A DNA stretch of 64,000 nucleotides, from assembly GCA_017467105.1 (NCBI GenBank), contig JAFTSU010000005.1, forward strand, positions 46,571 through 110,570, read 5' to 3'. Positions 35,003 to 42,973 of the stretch are shown piece by piece. This stretch comes from Clostridia bacterium (lineage in GTDB: Bacteria > Bacillota > Clostridia > Oscillospirales > CAG-272). Position numbers and translations under genes: made by a program. Position 1 is the stretch's first letter. Every line of letters starts with the position of its first letter. The notes beneath the pieces were generated by a model. That model had not been told where the DNA came from, did no database searches, and worked only from the letters and a program-made list of their open reading frames with translations.

Positions 35003-36881
35003 TGTTTGCCTCACATTCATAGTAATCGATAATCATATTTATAAATCTGCCGTTACAGGAGGCGTTTGGCGACCAAGGGGAATACCACACGTCCCTTTGG
35101 TGATATCTCTCCAGCATATAGTATTCGTCAGACATAGCATATTTTTCTGCGTCGCTTATGATCTCCTTGCATTTTTCCAGGTTGCCTTGGCGGAGGAAGC
35201 AGCAGAACCAGTTGTACTCCTGCGCGCATACGTACCAGATGTATCCAAATCCCACAGACGCGATTTTTGAGATAACGACTCCCGGAATATTCGGGTCCTT
35301 GTTCGGCATCTTGTTATAGAGTCCGCCGCGCATTTCACCGCGACGGGTGTAGCAGCGTATGATTTTTTCACAGTCCTCGGGAGATAGCTCCAGCGTATCT
35401 GCCAGCCGCCCCGTGCCGGGACTGAAGGCGAACCGCTTAGCGATCTCCTCGTTGTTTCCGGAGGTGGAGTAGGGCACCTCGATTTCATCAGAGTCCTGCG
35501 CGCTTGCCTTGATCTGCTCCCACTCGGCAGAGATCACACCTCTGTACGCCTCGTATTCCTCGAGTATTTCCGCGGCTCTTTCATCACCATGCAGCTCTGC
35601 TGCGCGGAAAAGCTCCAGAACACCGCAGACGTTTGTACAGTCTGTAGTAAGCCACGATTGGAAAGCCAATGGGTCGTCACAGCTTGACATAGGAGGGAAC
35701 AGACCGTCTATCAGAGTGTTTTTATTTAATTTGTTCCGTTCGCTCTGGGCTACTCTGCCGCCGTATGTTGAAGTTCTACGGGTTTTCTTGATCCAATCGA
35801 AGCATCTGAGTGCCTTGTCTCTGTACTTCAGGTAATAGTCCCTTCCACGCACGGCGGAATAACGTCCAAAGCTGTAGAGAACCGTGCCCGTAGCCATTGC
35901 CCAATGGATTCCAAGCGGTACGATCTCGCCGCTTTCCTCGTAGAATTCATTGAAGTAAACGTCAAGCACAGGCTCAATATAATCATCAAAATCACCAAGC
36001 CTTTCGAGAGCTGTCAGCACAGGCATTGACTCGAAGGTCCACACTCTGCGCTGGAGTCCGCCCTGCCTGGAGTATAGGGCATCTTTTCCTACTGCATAGC
36101 AGAAGCACTGCAAAAGCTGAACCGTGAGGCTTTTGATCTGGCTCACTCTTGTCTCATTTGTGGCTACTTCTTTCGGCAGGCGTTTTATTCTCTTAAGCTC
36201 CTCACTCCAGCGAGTGACGGCGCTTTCCTTTACCTTGTCAAAGTCGGGAAGCACCTCATCCCCCTTACCCAGAACGAAGGTGAAGCTGCGGCTCTCACCC
36301 TCATCGAGACATACGTCGGTCTGCGCGATCCCCGTTGTCTCGTCGTATTCAAACACCGTGTCCGAAGAGAGAAAATAATCTCCGGATCTCCATGCTCCGT
36401 CATAGCTCCACGTGGGCTTAATATCCTTCCAGTCGGATATTTTATGGTCGTATATCGCATATACGTCCGGGGCGCTGTAGATCAGCTCGATTTCCTTTCC
36501 CGATCGCAGCATAAAGCCGAGCTTTGTTGACACGGGTCCCCCGTATGCCGCCTTTACGGTTGCTTTTACGTGCGCGCTTGGCGCTCTTGTAAAGTCGCAA
36601 ACGCACTCAAGCTCTACCGAGAGGTCACCAAGCGTTGTTAACCACATATGTACAGGTATACCGTCATCGCGCACTGAAAATTCCGATTCCTTGAAATCAG
36701 CGGGGCGCCCTTCACCGTCTATGAACCATAAGCCCGCCGCGGAGATATCCTTGTAGGGCTTGGTTATTGGAGCTTCAACCTCACCGAGCATAATCTTTCC
36801 GTCACGCCAAAGAGTTATTATTCTTTCAGACTTCGGTGGATGGAGATAGAGCCTTGTCGTTTTGAATCTTTGCCATTCCAT
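34992..36881 (-). CDS. Six-hairpin (alpha/alpha-barrel) glycosidase-like protein
   Basis: This 629-residue cytoplasmic protein has an N-terminal beta sandwich (~1-230) followed by an alpha/alpha-barrel (GGLQRRVWTFESMPVL... IVPLGIHWAMATGTVLYSFGRY... GYIWYVCAQEYNWFCCFL) ending PWSPNASCNGRFINM, the layout of GH78, GH63 and amylo-glucosidase-type six-hairpin enzymes. The exact family and catalytic acids are not assigned. The ATG 36881 has GAGGTG upstream; a longer frame to 36983 crosses the promoter. It is divergent from the PocR-AraC regulator, which probably controls it (inference). Confidence 0.75.
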   Translation of the reverse strand: MEWQRFKTTRLYLHPPKSERIITLWRDGKIMLGEVEAPITKPYKDISAAGLWFIDGEGRPADFKESEFSVRDDGIPVHMWLTTLGDLSVELECVCDFTRAPSAHVKATVKAAYGGPVSTKLGFMLRSGKEIELIYSAPDVYAIYDHKISDWKDIKPTWSYDGAWRSGDYFLSSDTVFEYDETTGIAQTDVCLDEGESRSFTFVLGKGDEVLPDFDKVKESAVTRWSEELKRIKRLPKEVATNETRVSQIKSLTVQLLQCFCYAVGKDALYSRQGGLQRRVWTFESMPVLTALERLGDFDDYIEPVLDVYFNEFYEESGEIVPLGIHWAMATGTVLYSFGRYSAVRGRDYYLKYRDKALRCFDWIKKTRRTSTYGGRVAQSERNKLNKNTLIDGLFPPMSSCDDPLAFQSWLTTDCTNVCGVLELFRAAELHGDERAAEILEEYEAYRGVISAEWEQIKASAQDSDEIEVPYSTSGNNEEIAKRFAFSPGTGRLADTLELSPEDCEKIIRCYTRRGEMRGGLYNKMPNKDPNIPGVVISKIASVGFGYIWYVCAQEYNWFCCFLRQGNLEKCKEIISDAEKYAMSDEYYMLERYHQRDVWYSPWSPNASCNGRFINMIIDYYECEANNGN

Positions 36882-36917
36882 AGGTAGCACCTCGCGCCTT
36901 TTCAATGCTTTTCTTTT

Positions 36918-36946
36918 ATTATACATTACATTTATCTTTATGTAAA
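36918..36946 (-). promoter_or_regulatory. Sigma-A promoter for six-hairpin glycosidase-acetyltransferase operon
   Basis: On the - strand, TTTACA (36946-36941) and TATAAT (36923-36918) are separated by 17 bases. Confidence 0.72.
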
Positions 36947-37005
36947 GAAATATCTTCCCTGTTTTATTACAAAATCTTCCCAAATGATAAAAAAAGAAAA
37001 AACCG

Positions 37006-37034
37006 TTGACAAATCCACATCCTTAGTGTAATAT
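37006..37034 (+). promoter_or_regulatory. Sigma-A promoter for PocR-AraC regulator
   Basis: TTGACA (37006-37011) and TAATAT (37029-37034) are separated by 17 bases. It is divergent from the promoter at 36918-36946, with 59 bases between the two -35 boxes. Confidence 0.75.
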
Positions 37035-37087
37035 TAATGATGATAAGTAAGCAGAATTTATTAACCGGGCACGGCAGGGGAAGAAAC

Positions 37088-37909
37088 ATGAAAATAAAAT
37101 TTAATTTAGACAGACTGCGGGAGATCATAGATGACGTTCACATTGTTCTCGGTGTTTCGCTGTCGATTGTGGATTTGGAAAATCACACACTCTATATGCG
37201 AGAGAATAGCGATGACGATTTTTGCACCAGGATATTATCTTGTCCTGAGGGCAGATATAGATGCGCTTGCTCAGATAGGGATATTATAGCAAGACATAAG
37301 CGTGAGGGAGGAACGGTTTCGCATATCTGTCACGCGGGAATTCTTGACACGGTGGTACCTCTTATCAAGGACGGAATTACCGTGGGATATATATTTGTCG
37401 GAAGAGTCCGTCCTACGACAGACCCCGTCGGGATTGCCGAAAAGCTGGAATGGCTCGGTGATTCAGAGGAGGAGATAAACACCCGATACTCGAAGCTCGC
37501 CTACTACAGTGACGAGCAGATGACGTGCATTAAACGGCTTGTATCCAACATTCTGTTTGATTCCGCGGTTCAGATAGTGCACGATACAGTCGCGGAGAAG
37601 GCAACGGATTACATAAAAATGAATATACGCGGCGACCTCTCTGTTTCAAATCTCTGCAAAACGCTTTTCGTCTCGAAGAATTGCTTATATACCGAGTTCC
37701 ACAAGTATTACGGTATGACGGTTAACGAATACGTCTCTGATTACAGAATAGAGCTATCGAAGAAGCTTCTCTCAAACGGTGATAAGTCTGTGTCGGAGGT
37801 ATCGGAGGCGGTAGGTATTACAAGCAACGCTTATTTTTGCAAGCTTTTTAAGCAACGCACCGGTCTTTCTCCCACCGAATACCGTCGGCTTGAGATGGGG
37901 AAGAAGTAA
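37088..37909 (+). CDS. AraC-family regulator with PocR sensory domain
   Basis: Residues ~1-160 form a PocR ligand-binding domain (FCTRILSCPEGRYRCACSDRD... CHAGILDTVVPLIKDG... GYIFVGRV) with the family's conserved Cys residues. Residues ~175-273 form the AraC DNA-binding domain with two helix-turn-helix motifs (LSVSNLCKTLFVSKNCLYTE; SVSEVSEAVGITSNAYFCKL) and the LSPTEYRR ending. ATG 37088 is chosen with AGGGGAAG upstream. PocR domains sense small organic ligands such as 1,2-propanediol. It is divergent from the glycosidase operon, the likely target. Confidence 0.92.
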   Translation: MKIKFNLDRLREIIDDVHIVLGVSLSIVDLENHTLYMRENSDDDFCTRILSCPEGRYRCACSDRDIIARHKREGGTVSHICHAGILDTVVPLIKDGITVGYIFVGRVRPTTDPVGIAEKLEWLGDSEEEINTRYSKLAYYSDEQMTCIKRLVSNILFDSAVQIVHDTVAEKATDYIKMNIRGDLSVSNLCKTLFVSKNCLYTEFHKYYGMTVNEYVSDYRIELSKKLLSNGDKSVSEVSEAVGITSNAYFCKLFKQRTGLSPTEYRRLEMGKK

Positions 37910-38021
37910 GCTCGTTTGAGCCGATCTGTATTTCTTCTGCACATCCGAGGCGACCTGATACCTTTATTTCAAATTCCGTTAGACTTCTGTCAGTATCATT
38001 TATAATCATTATCTATATAAC

Positions 38022-38066
38022 AAAAAGCATATTTTGCTAACTAAACGTTGCAAAATATGCTTTTGT
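38022..38066. terminator. Bidirectional intrinsic terminator
   Basis: A 15-bp stem (AAAAGCATATTTTGC 38023-38037 / GCAAAATATGCTTTT 38050-38064) with a T run in both directions separates the convergent regulator and Gfo/Idh genes. Confidence 0.9.
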
Positions 38067-38107
38067 ATTGTTTTATATGAGCGTAAGCCTTATATCTCTC
38101 GCTTGCA

Positions 38108-39364
38108 TTAATGAATTTTTATAAGCGCTCCGCCATGAAGCCTTGATTCCTCCGCGGCAATACCCATCAGGTGACTCTCCACGGATGCTTCGAGAGACGT
38201 GCTTTCGGGAGCTGCTCCGGTCAGCATAGCGTATAGTGAACTGATCAGACCGAAGTCGCCGCCGCCGTGAGCGTGTCCACTCTCCAATAGCTCCTTTGAT
38301 GAGAATTCAACGTCATCCTTTCCAAACTCCCTAAGGGTTACGCATTCGTTTGCCAGAATTATCATTCCGTGAGTTCCGTAGAAGCGATAGCATCTGCCCA
38401 TCTTATCGTTGAAGGCAGTCATCAGAAGTGATGCCTTAACTCCGTTTTTGAAGGTCATCTGCACCATCTGGTGATCCACGGCGTCATTGTCGCAATGGAA
38501 GACACATCTGCCGTAGGGACCGTTCTTTATTGCCTCCCACAGCTTTTCCTCGGTTATAGGAGCGGAGGCTATAATATTAAAGGGCCAGTCGTCCTCGGGA
38601 GTGTTTTTCCTATGCCAGCCGTTAACGTAAATATCCTTCGCGCTGTACTCACAGGTATCTGCGTACTTACACTCGGTGCATCTGGTTGCGCAGCCCTCGG
38701 GAGCATTATCCTGATTAAAGAAGGTGAGATCTCCAACGCTTGATACACTCTCACATCTTGATTTCGCGTAATATTGCAAAAGATCAAGATCGTGACAGCA
38801 TTTCGCCAATATCATAGGAGTGCTTTCTCCCGTCCTTCTCCAGTTTCCTCTGACGTAGCTGTGCGCCTGGTGCCAATACTTTACGGGCTCCAGCGCATCG
38901 ATAGCAACAAGTCTGCCTATCTTTCCCTCGTCTATCAGCTCCATAACCTTCATATAGGGCTTTGAGTATCTCAGCACGTGGCACACGAGAGCTCGGTTTC
39001 CGTACTTTTTCTGCGCCTCGAGAAGCATAAGGCACTCGTCCTTGTCAGCGGTTATAGGCTTCTCCATCAACACGTCGTATCCAAGCTCAAAGGCGCGGAG
39101 ACAATGTCTCACGTGATCCTTATCCTGCGTGGCGATGATCAATAGGTCGGCACGTCTCTCCCTTAGAAACTCCTCGTCGGTGTCAAAGCAATTTTCTGCC
39201 GGAACGTTGAACTCCGGAGCGAACATATCCAGTCTTTCTCTGCGAATATCGCAGAGAGATACTATCTTGAACTGCTCGCTCATAGTGTTGATTATTCTGC
39301 CATACCCGTTTCCGCCTCTCGATCCAACGCCCAGTATAGCAACGGTATAAATCCTACTATTCAT
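38108..39364 (-). CDS. Gfo/Idh/MocA-family oxidoreductase (paralogue 1)
   Basis: This NAD(P)-dependent sugar or inositol-type dehydrogenase has 418 residues. The Rossmann motif is VAILGVGSRGGNGYG, the conserved EKPI follows DVLMEKPITAD, and the catalytic-region His lies in KCCHDLDLL. It carries a cysteine cluster RCTECKYADTCEYSAKDIY (CxxC-x5-C) also seen in the paralogue at 41057. It faces the AraC and S24-repressor genes upstream in the same direction but has its own promoter. Substrate unknown. Confidence 0.9.
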   Translation of the reverse strand: MNSRIYTVAILGVGSRGGNGYGRIINTMSEQFKIVSLCDIRRERLDMFAPEFNVPAENCFDTDEEFLRERRADLLIIATQDKDHVRHCLRAFELGYDVLMEKPITADKDECLMLLEAQKKYGNRALVCHVLRYSKPYMKVMELIDEGKIGRLVAIDALEPVKYWHQAHSYVRGNWRRTGESTPMILAKCCHDLDLLQYYAKSRCESVSSVGDLTFFNQDNAPEGCATRCTECKYADTCEYSAKDIYVNGWHRKNTPEDDWPFNIIASAPITEEKLWEAIKNGPYGRCVFHCDNDAVDHQMVQMTFKNGVKASLLMTAFNDKMGRCYRFYGTHGMIILANECVTLREFGKDDVEFSSKELLESGHAHGGGDFGLISSLYAMLTGAAPESTSLEASVESHLMGIAAEESRLHGGALIKIH

Positions 39365-39414
39365 ATGTACCCTCCGAAAAAAGATATAGAAGAAGCATGA
39401 GACTTCCCGTATCT

Positions 39415-39470
39415 ATAATATCACAGCCGGAGCGGAGCATCAATCTCCTGCCTTGACATAATACTGTCAA
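39415..39470 (-). promoter_or_regulatory. Promoter and upstream inverted repeat for Gfo/Idh paralogue 1
   Basis: On the - strand, TTGATG (39443-39438) and TATTAT (39420-39415) are 17 bases apart. An inverted repeat TTGACA-N6-TGTCAA (39453-39470) lies about 45-62 bases upstream of the predicted start site, a position typical for an activator; the neighbouring AraC protein is a candidate. Confidence 0.55.
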
Positions 39471-39479
39471 AAATTGTCT

Positions 39480-40244
39480 TTATCCGTATCTCTTTAGCGC
39501 TCTGTAGAAGGTGTTTTCACTTTCAAAGCCGCACTCCTCTGCGATCTTGTATATTGCCTTATTCGGATTTTTCTGCCTCTCCAGCTTTGCCGCTGATACG
39601 CGGACGCGGTTCAGATATTCTCGCAGATTCATACCGAACGCTCGGTTTATCATTTTGGATAGATAGGTTTTTTCGTATCCGAATTTGTCGGATAGGCTCT
39701 CCAGGGTTATTTTTTCACTGTAGGATGCGCTTACGTACTTCATTATTTCTATAACCGCGTGATTTCCTCTCTCCCTGCTTTTATCTCTGATATCCGCATA
39801 TCCGTGGAGAAGGCCCAGAAGCATACGGATGAATCCGCATCTCGCCTCGTCGTCAAGTCTCTCGCGTATAGAGTGGGCGAGGGAGGTAAGAGCAAGTATA
39901 TCCTCGAAGCCCTCGCGCCTTTCGGTATAGGTCGCGAGAGTTTGTCTGTCAAGCCATCGCACGTTATCGAAATATTCGCTGCCCGCTACCAGAACGTAGA
40001 GGGAAAGCTCCCCGGACCCGTCCACAGAGCCGGAGGTATGAGGCGTAAAGCGGTCGATAAACGCAATATCACCTTCCGCAAGCTTTCGTCTCTCTCCCTC
40101 CACGGTGACCCAATACTCCCCTTTTTCCAATATGAATATTTCAATGCTGCTGTGATAGTGGGGAAGGGGAACGTACGGGTGGTAGGTAGTATATTTATCA
40201 AACAGAAAGTGTCTTTTTTCGTCAGCCTTTTTCTCGTACAGCAT
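39480..40244 (-). CDS. AraC-family regulator with cupin domain
   Basis: The 254-residue protein has an N-terminal cupin sensor (PLPHYHSSIEIFILEKGEYWV... LAEGDIAFIDRFTPH) and a C-terminal AraC domain with two helix-turn-helix motifs (ITLESLSDKFGYEKTYLSKM; AIYKIAEECGFESENTFYRA). It begins one base after the stop codon of the S24 repressor, so the two are expressed together. A sugar-type effector is the family norm. The Gfo/Idh gene immediately downstream is the likely target (inference). Confidence 0.9.
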   Translation of the reverse strand: MLYEKKADEKRHFLFDKYTTYHPYVPLPHYHSSIEIFILEKGEYWVTVEGERRKLAEGDIAFIDRFTPHTSGSVDGSGELSLYVLVAGSEYFDNVRWLDRQTLATYTERREGFEDILALTSLAHSIRERLDDEARCGFIRMLLGLLHGYADIRDKSRERGNHAVIEIMKYVSASYSEKITLESLSDKFGYEKTYLSKMINRAFGMNLREYLNRVRVSAAKLERQKNPNKAIYKIAEECGFESENTFYRALKRYG

Positions 40245-40245
40245 A

Positions 40246-40863
40246 TCACACTATCCTACTCTGGAAGGCAACTGCCTTACCTATTATTCTGATCTGACTC
40301 AGCTCCTCGCCGACGTATACGAGGGGCGCGTATCTGGGATTTTCGGGAGAGAGGATCAGCTTCTCCTCATCCGGATAATAATATATCCGCTTCAGCGTTG
40401 CCTCGTCTCCTATAATAACGGCGGCTATCTCCCCGTTCTCCACAGTGCTTTGAGATCTGATAAAGACTATATCCTTATCAAATATGCGCGCGCCGATCAT
40501 GGAGTCACCGTGAGCTCTCAGGCAGAAGTCCGCGTCAAGACGGTCCTCCGCAATACAGAAGCTCTCATGCTCCTCGCTGGCATATATGGGCTCGCCGCAA
40601 GCGATATCGCCCAGGATAGGCAGGCTTTTTTTTGACACGGGTAGGATGTTTTTGGGTATAGACTCCTCGCTCCAGCCCATCAGCTCCGACGGTGTTGTAC
40701 CCAGAGCCCTCGCCAGATCCTCGACCCGCTCGGGAGGTATATTGCTGATCGTTCCATTTTCATATCTGTGTATAGTCTGTCTGCTCGTGCCTACCAGATC
40801 CGCCAGGTCACCAAGAGACATTTTCTTCATTTTTCGCAGCTCTTTAAGCTTTTCCTTTATCAT
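40246..40863 (-). CDS. XRE/S24 (LexA-like) self-cleaving repressor
   Basis: Residues 1-60 form a Cro/CI-type helix-turn-helix (MSLGDLADLVGTSRQTIHRYE). Residues ~80-205 form an S24 peptidase domain with Ser 121 (GDSMIGARI) and Lys 158 (EATLKRIYYY), 37 residues apart as in LexA. The predicted cleavage bond is Cys 89-Gly 90 (IACGEP), as in UmuD-type proteins rather than the Ala-Gly of LexA. Such repressors respond to RecA filaments. No phage genes are nearby; it is cotranscribed with a cupin-AraC regulator. Confidence 0.9.
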   Translation of the reverse strand: MIKEKLKELRKMKKMSLGDLADLVGTSRQTIHRYENGTISNIPPERVEDLARALGTTPSELMGWSEESIPKNILPVSKKSLPILGDIACGEPIYASEEHESFCIAEDRLDADFCLRAHGDSMIGARIFDKDIVFIRSQSTVENGEIAAVIIGDEATLKRIYYYPDEEKLILSPENPRYAPLVYVGEELSQIRIIGKAVAFQSRIV

Positions 40864-41056
40864 ATTTCCGTCGCCAAAGGCACTGTAACGCTATCGGCTA
40901 TCCTTTCCGATTTTTGTATATTCCTACGTTGAAAAAGACTCTCAGATTTTTTGTAAATATGGATTTTATCTTAGAGCTCTTTTTTTAGAGGGCTACGTAA
41001 GTCTTCAACGGACGAGACCTCTTAGATTACCCTAGATTTTGTTGGCTTATCGTCCG

Positions 41057-42322
41057 TCACTCCTCATTACGTACTCTGACAGAGATACCGCCGCACATGC
41101 GCGATTCCTCTGCCGCCGCGGCGATAAGATATCCCTCCATAGAATTCTCAAGAGCGGTAGGCGATTTTTCCTCACCCATAAGCTCTCTGTAGAACGAGTA
41201 GATAAGCCTTACGTCTCCGCCGCCGTGCTCCCCTCCCACCTTTACCATATCGCTGACGGGATATATCACCGGCTCCTTGCCGTATTCGCGCAGAGTAACG
41301 GCATCCGCTGTAAGCTCTATGGCTCCGTACGTTCCGTGGAATATATATCTTCGTGACGCGTCCTCGTTAAACGCCGTTACACAGAAGCTTGCCTTTACTC
41401 CGTTTTTGAAGCTCATATGCATCGTCTGATTGTCGCACGCGTTGTTTCCGCAGCGGAAGACACATCTGCCGTACGGCCCTTTTTCTATAGCGGAAAGCAG
41501 CTTCTCCTCGGTGATCGGCGCAGTTGCCAGCATAGCGGTTGGCCAGCTGTTTATCGGCGCGCCAAGCCTGTGCCATCTTTCAATATATAGCTTTTTCGCG
41601 CTGTAGGGGCAATCGTCTATCAGCTTGCAGTCAACGCATCTGTCCGCGCTGCCGTCGGGCGCGTTCAACGGTGTGAAGAAGGAGAGAGCTCCGATACTCG
41701 ATACGCTATCGCACTCGGCTCCCGCGTAGTGTGCGATGAGGTCCAGATCGTGACAGCATTTTGATATGAGCATAGGCGCCGCGCGCTCGGTGCTTCCGGA
41801 GTTTCCTCTGACAAAGCTGTGCGAGAAGTGCCAATAATTCACAGGCTCACTTGCCTCTATATGCACGAGTCTGCCTATTTTTCCGTCCTGTATCAGCTCG
41901 TCTACCTTCTCATATATAGGGGAATAACGCAGCACGTGGCAGACCGTAGCCCGTCTTCCGTATTTTTCCTGCGCCTCTATGATCCTCAGGCAATCCTCTC
42001 TTTTTGACGCCACCGGCTTTTCAAGCAGCACGTCGTATCCAAGCTCAAAGGCTCGCACGCACTCATCCGCGTGCATATTATCAAAGGTACAAATGATCAG
42101 AGCGTCCGCCCGGCGCTCAGCGAAGAAAGTATCCTCGCTATCAAAGCGGTTTGCCTCGTCTACCTGAAGCAGCTCTCCGTAGTGTTTCAGCTTTTCCTTA
42201 TTCACGTCGCATATTGCCGTGATCTTGAATTTGTCGCTCTGCTTGTGCATTTCCGAGCCGTACGCGTTGCCGCCTCTCGATCCAACACCGAGTATCGCCA
42301 CACTCAGAATTTTCTTTTTCAT
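41057..42322 (-). CDS. Gfo/Idh/MocA-family oxidoreductase (paralogue 2)
   Basis: This 421-residue oxidoreductase is closely similar to the one at 38108: VAILGVGSRGGNAYG, VLLEKPVAS, VCHVLRYSPIY, ISKCCHDLDLI and the CxxC-x5-C cluster (RCVDCKLIDDCPYSAKKLY) all recur. ATG 42322 is chosen with AAGGAG upstream. Its 173-base leader is unusual in length and structure (see 42323-42495). The NAD-dependent dehydrogenase role follows from the family; substrate unknown. Confidence 0.9.
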   Translation of the reverse strand: MKKKILSVAILGVGSRGGNAYGSEMHKQSDKFKITAICDVNKEKLKHYGELLQVDEANRFDSEDTFFAERRADALIICTFDNMHADECVRAFELGYDVLLEKPVASKREDCLRIIEAQEKYGRRATVCHVLRYSPIYEKVDELIQDGKIGRLVHIEASEPVNYWHFSHSFVRGNSGSTERAAPMLISKCCHDLDLIAHYAGAECDSVSSIGALSFFTPLNAPDGSADRCVDCKLIDDCPYSAKKLYIERWHRLGAPINSWPTAMLATAPITEEKLLSAIEKGPYGRCVFRCGNNACDNQTMHMSFKNGVKASFCVTAFNEDASRRYIFHGTYGAIELTADAVTLREYGKEPVIYPVSDMVKVGGEHGGGDVRLIYSFYRELMGEEKSPTALENSMEGYLIAAAAEESRMCGGISVRVRNEE

Positions 42323-42495
42323 TATAATTTCTCCTTCGAACACAAAAAAATGTTTTTTTGCACTATCACATTTTTTGAGAGTATAAGATAAACGTCTGCC
42401 CGATTTTTTCTCCCGTCGGGAAGTCCCGTATCGCTCCGTGGCTCACACTCCTGCCAACTCTCAATAGCTTTATTTATATAGTGGGGAGCGTATCT
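42323..42495 (-). ncRNA. Structured 5' leader of Gfo/Idh gene, possible riboswitch
   Basis: Between the promoter and ATG lies a 173-base leader. GAGAGT (42462-42457) pairs with ACTCTC (42382-42377) to close a domain containing, in order, GTTGGC, GTGTGAGCCACGGAGCGA and CGGGCAGACG. This order resembles the ZTP (pfl) riboswitch core, but the terminal CCGCC block is missing, so the class is uncertain. CGCTCC at the 5' end (42490-42485) can alternatively pair with GGAGCG (42437-42432). An A/T hairpin (42343-42360) precedes the ribosome binding site. Confidence 0.45.
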
Positions 42496-42501
42496 GAGTG
42501 T

Positions 42502-42530
42502 ATTATACCACTTTGTAACCTAAAATGCAA
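42502..42530 (-). promoter_or_regulatory. Sigma-A promoter for Gfo/Idh paralogue 2
   Basis: On the - strand, TTGCAT (42530-42525) and TATAAT (42507-42502) are 17 bases apart. Confidence 0.75.
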
Positions 42531-42562
42531 TAGCTTTCTTGAAAAAACCACAAAAATGTTAC

Positions 42563-42643
42563 TTGACAAGTGACAAAACCCATGCTATAATTGTCACGCA
42601 TCAGTTGAAATCCACTCACAAATTGCAACCTAATAAGTGACAA
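42563..42643 (+). promoter_or_regulatory. Perfect consensus promoter with GTGACAA operator-like sites
   Basis: TTGACA (42563-42568) and TATAAT (42586-42591) with a 17-base spacer form an exact sigma-A consensus. GTGACAA (42570-42576) and its complement TTGTCAC (42591-42597) flank the -10 box as an inverted repeat with a 14-base gap. A third GTGACAA lies at 42637-42643 next to the AGGAGG. So strong a promoter usually needs repression; the repressor is unknown. Confidence 0.7.
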
Positions 42644-42661
42644 AGGAGGAATATTATCAGA

Positions 42662-42973
42662 ATGCTTGTACATTCAAGCGTAAATGAAGGCATGCCTGCG
42701 CGTCTTTATCGTTCCCCGTGCGAAATACGACGCGATATGACAATAATTTCAAAACAGATAAAGGAAGCAGACGAGATGCTGTCAGTCCGTAATATCCTCG
42801 TGGAGATGCTGTCTGAATGCGCCAGGGGAGACCCGGAAAGATGGATACCCGAGCTTGAGGAGCTTGTGGCTGACGCCAGGGCATCACTGGACTCGCTCAC
42901 GAGACTGAAATCCGCTCTCTCTTTGCTGTCTGATGAGCTGGAGGAGTCCGTATGCGTTATAGGAAGAGTATAG
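42662..42973 (+). CDS. Small unknown protein, first of a coupled pair
   Basis: The 103-residue helical, acidic protein has likely coiled coil between about 30 and 95 (ISKQIKEADEMLSVRNIL... SLDSLTRLKSALSLLSDELEE). No family is recognised. AGGAGG lies 12 bases before the ATG, a long spacing. Its support comes from the strong promoter, the ribosome binding site and the overlapping downstream gene. It does not resemble any spoIIA-associated protein known to me. Confidence 0.65.
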   Translation: MLVHSSVNEGMPARLYRSPCEIRRDMTIISKQIKEADEMLSVRNILVEMLSECARGDPERWIPELEELVADARASLDSLTRLKSALSLLSDELEESVCVIGRV

